The notes under the pieces: model-generated
Seen by the model: only the letters and a program-made list of their open reading frames with translations
Database searches by the model: none
What the model was told of the DNA's origin: nothing
Program-made: the position numbers and the translations under genes
NCBI GenBank assembly: GCA_026986305.1
Contig: JALSOU010000064.1
Span: 1 to 14,329, forward strand
From: Thermoplasmata archaeon
Lineage (GTDB): Archaea > Thermoplasmatota > Thermoplasmata > WALJ01
Length of the DNA: 14,329 nt
Direction: 5' to 3'
Part shown: in pieces, positions 12,880-14,329 of the stretch
Numbering within the stretch: position 1 is the first letter of the stretch
Layout of the letters: the number at the start of each line of letters is the position of its first letter

Positions 12880-14329
12880 TGACTCACCTCCTCGCCAAGC
12901 TCTATAACCTGAGATTTCTCTATGTTCCAGTCTCCGGGCAGGGGTTCTGCACCCACGACATAGACAGGATTAACATTTTCCACATATAGGTCCACATCCT
13001 CATAATCCCCTCTCTCGCTTCTTAGTTTAAGATGTATCTCAAGCTTTTCTGTTGGATCAAGTGCTATTTCCCACATGATCCCCCTTCCATCAGCCTTGCC
13101 CTCAGGTTCCATGGATATTATGTCGTCCCTCTCTATTTCTGCATATAACCTGAATTTTGCCCTCTTTTCCATGTAATTTATCACCTCAATATCAACATCG
13201 TATTTCTCATCAGCATACCTGCTTCTGGAATCAACCCAGAGTATGCCCATTATCTTTGTTATAGTCCTGTCTATTGGAGGCACAGGCTTTCCTACGATCT
13301 CTGCGGATTTCCTAGCAATCTCTGGAATCAGTTTCTGCACTATCTCAAACTTGCTCCTGACCTTCTTCTTCTTTTCCTGCTTCTTTATATGGAATCTCAG
13401 ATGGCGAGCGCACTCCTTCAGCGCCTTGTCTATCTCATCCAGAATCTCAGGTATGTCCGCTATGGCCTCCTTAGCCTCTGAGGTATATGGAACTCTGGTT
13501 GATGCTATGTGCACGAGTATCACAGCAGGTCCTGTTGGAATCCCTTTACCTCCCTTCTGTTCCAGTCCGTACTGCTTCCAGTTCACCCTCTCAATCGCGT
13601 GGGTGATTGCACATGCCCCTTGCTGATAAAGTAATGGAACGCGGTTTGCGAACCTCAGTATCTCCACAGGCTGGTCCTTTGGAAGATTTCCCCCATACAC
13701 TATTCCGACTTCAACCTGAAAAGGATTCCCTGAATACACAGCAGGTTCACGGGTGACAGGGGGAACATAGTATTCGGGTTTGTACTCATCCATGACATTT
13801 CTAAGGCCTTTCTTTATGAGATGAGCGCCTATTGGTGAGAGGCAATCGGATGGCGGAGCCATTATCTTCACCTTCTTCATGGCCTCAACCAGCCTCTTTG
13901 CCTCATCCACCCCTATATCCTTCGGTCTTTTTTTAGGGTCTATGCCTGCAACTGAGCATATCTCCTCTGCAACCCTTGAACTAACCCTTGAAAATTCCGT
14001 GGAAAGGAAGGAGTTCAGCTGCCTGTTTTTGGAGTGTTTCAGCATTTTCAAAAGGGTTCCCAGCTCCACCCCATATGGATGAGGCTTTATCTCCACAGTC
14101 TTTTTCGGAAGTTTATCGGTGGCCCGCTCAAATATGTACTTCTTTCCGTTTTCTATGTATGTTATGCGGGCGTGAGGGTTAACGATTGCGGTCCTTCTCA
14201 GATACTCATACACCGATTGCTTTCCCCTTATCAGCCTTCCTTTTATGTAAACCTCAATCCTAGTTCCATGCTCAACCTCATCCCAGAGAATGACATCCTC
14301 CTTTATGACTTCGGGTTTGTTATGCTTTG
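12876..14329 (-). CDS. top6B: DNA topoisomerase VI subunit B, C-terminal part (5' end outside window)
   Basis: ATPase subunit whose dimer gate opens and closes around DNA. The frame is open to the window edge: [18 protein letters not shown] leads into [16 protein letters not shown], so the GTG at 14213 is an internal valine codon. Visible parts are the end of the GHKL ATPase domain; the H2TH region around [13 protein letters not shown] and [18 protein letters not shown]; and the transducer domain with [15 protein letters not shown] and [20 protein letters not shown]. The transducer also carries the ATP-sensing lysine in NWKQYGLEQ (codon 13575-13577). After a long charged helix comes a beta-rich Ig-like C-terminal domain from about base 13190 downward, as in the Methanosarcina protein. 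The nucleotide-binding N-terminus lies beyond the window. Confidence 0.96.
   Translation of the reverse strand, partial: KHNKPEVIKEDVILWDEVEHGTRIEVYIKGRLIRGKQSVYEYLRRTAIVNPHARITYIENGKKYIFERATDKLPKKTVEIKPHPYGVELGTLLKMLKHSKNRQLNSFLSTEFSRVSSRVAEEICSVAGIDPKKRPKDIGVDEAKRLVEAMKKVKIMAPPSDCLSPIGAHLIKKGLRNVMDEYKPEYYVPPVTREPAVYSGNPFQVEVGIVYGGNLPKDQPVEILRFANRVPLLYQQGACAITHAIERVNWKQYGLEQKGGKGIPTGPAVILVHIASTRVPYTSEAKEAIADIPEILDEIDKALKECARHLRFHIKKQEKKKKVRSKFEIVQKLIPEIARKSAEIVGKPVPPIDRTITKIMGILWVDSRSRYADEKYDVDIEVINYMEKRAKFRLYAEIERDDIISMEPEGKADGRGIMWEIALDPTEKLEIHLKLRSERGDYEDVDLYVENVNPVYVVGAEPLPGDWNIEKSQVIELGEEVSQ

Overview
The window is archaeal and almost fully coding. It carries archaeal-type GluRS, aIF5A, eS1 (S3ae), PurP, cupin-type phosphoglucose isomerase, both subunits of topoisomerase VI, a tRNA with a 37/38 intron, TATA boxes about 26 nt before inferred starts, and Shine-Dalgarno sites matching GGAGGTGAT. 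Heavy AGA/AGG and ATA codon use and the two PGF-type C-terminal sorting tails point to a thermophilic euryarchaeon. A Thermoplasmatota lineage that keeps topoisomerase VI, such as an Aciduliprofundum-like peptide fermenter, is my best guess, but it is an inference. || Layout. 1-2207 (+): 3' part of gltX, then aIF5A overlapping an agmatinase-family gene by ATGA. 2182-6117 (-): a membrane-anchored transglutaminase-like protein and a large surface peptide-binding protein, each ending in a PGF-type tail. 6201-7399: a 1.09-kb module holding one gene for a zinc-ribbon membrane protein, bounded by a perfect 73-bp direct repeat made of the 3' end of purN. 7299-9046 (-): purP-purN. 9172-11780 (+): eS1 with an extra helix-hairpin-helix tail, elongator tRNA-Met(CAT), bifunctional phosphoglucose/phosphomannose isomerase, and cupin phosphoglucose isomerase, apparently one transcription unit. 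11785-14329 (-): top6B-top6A, with top6B running off the window. || How the genes fit together. gltX, aIF5A, eS1 and tRNA-Met serve translation; the agmatinase-family enzyme probably supplies the polyamine that modifies aIF5A. PurP and PurN perform the two formyl-transfer steps of purine synthesis. The two unrelated isomerases sit in tandem on the glucose-6-P/fructose-6-P step. The two surface proteins probably take part in capturing or processing peptides outside the cell. || The most unusual signals are: the purN 3'-end duplication flanking an inserted gene, which looks like an integration that replaced the end of purN; an apparent AUA start codon on the cupin isomerase; the eS1-HhH fusion; and the tRNA embedded in a protein operon.
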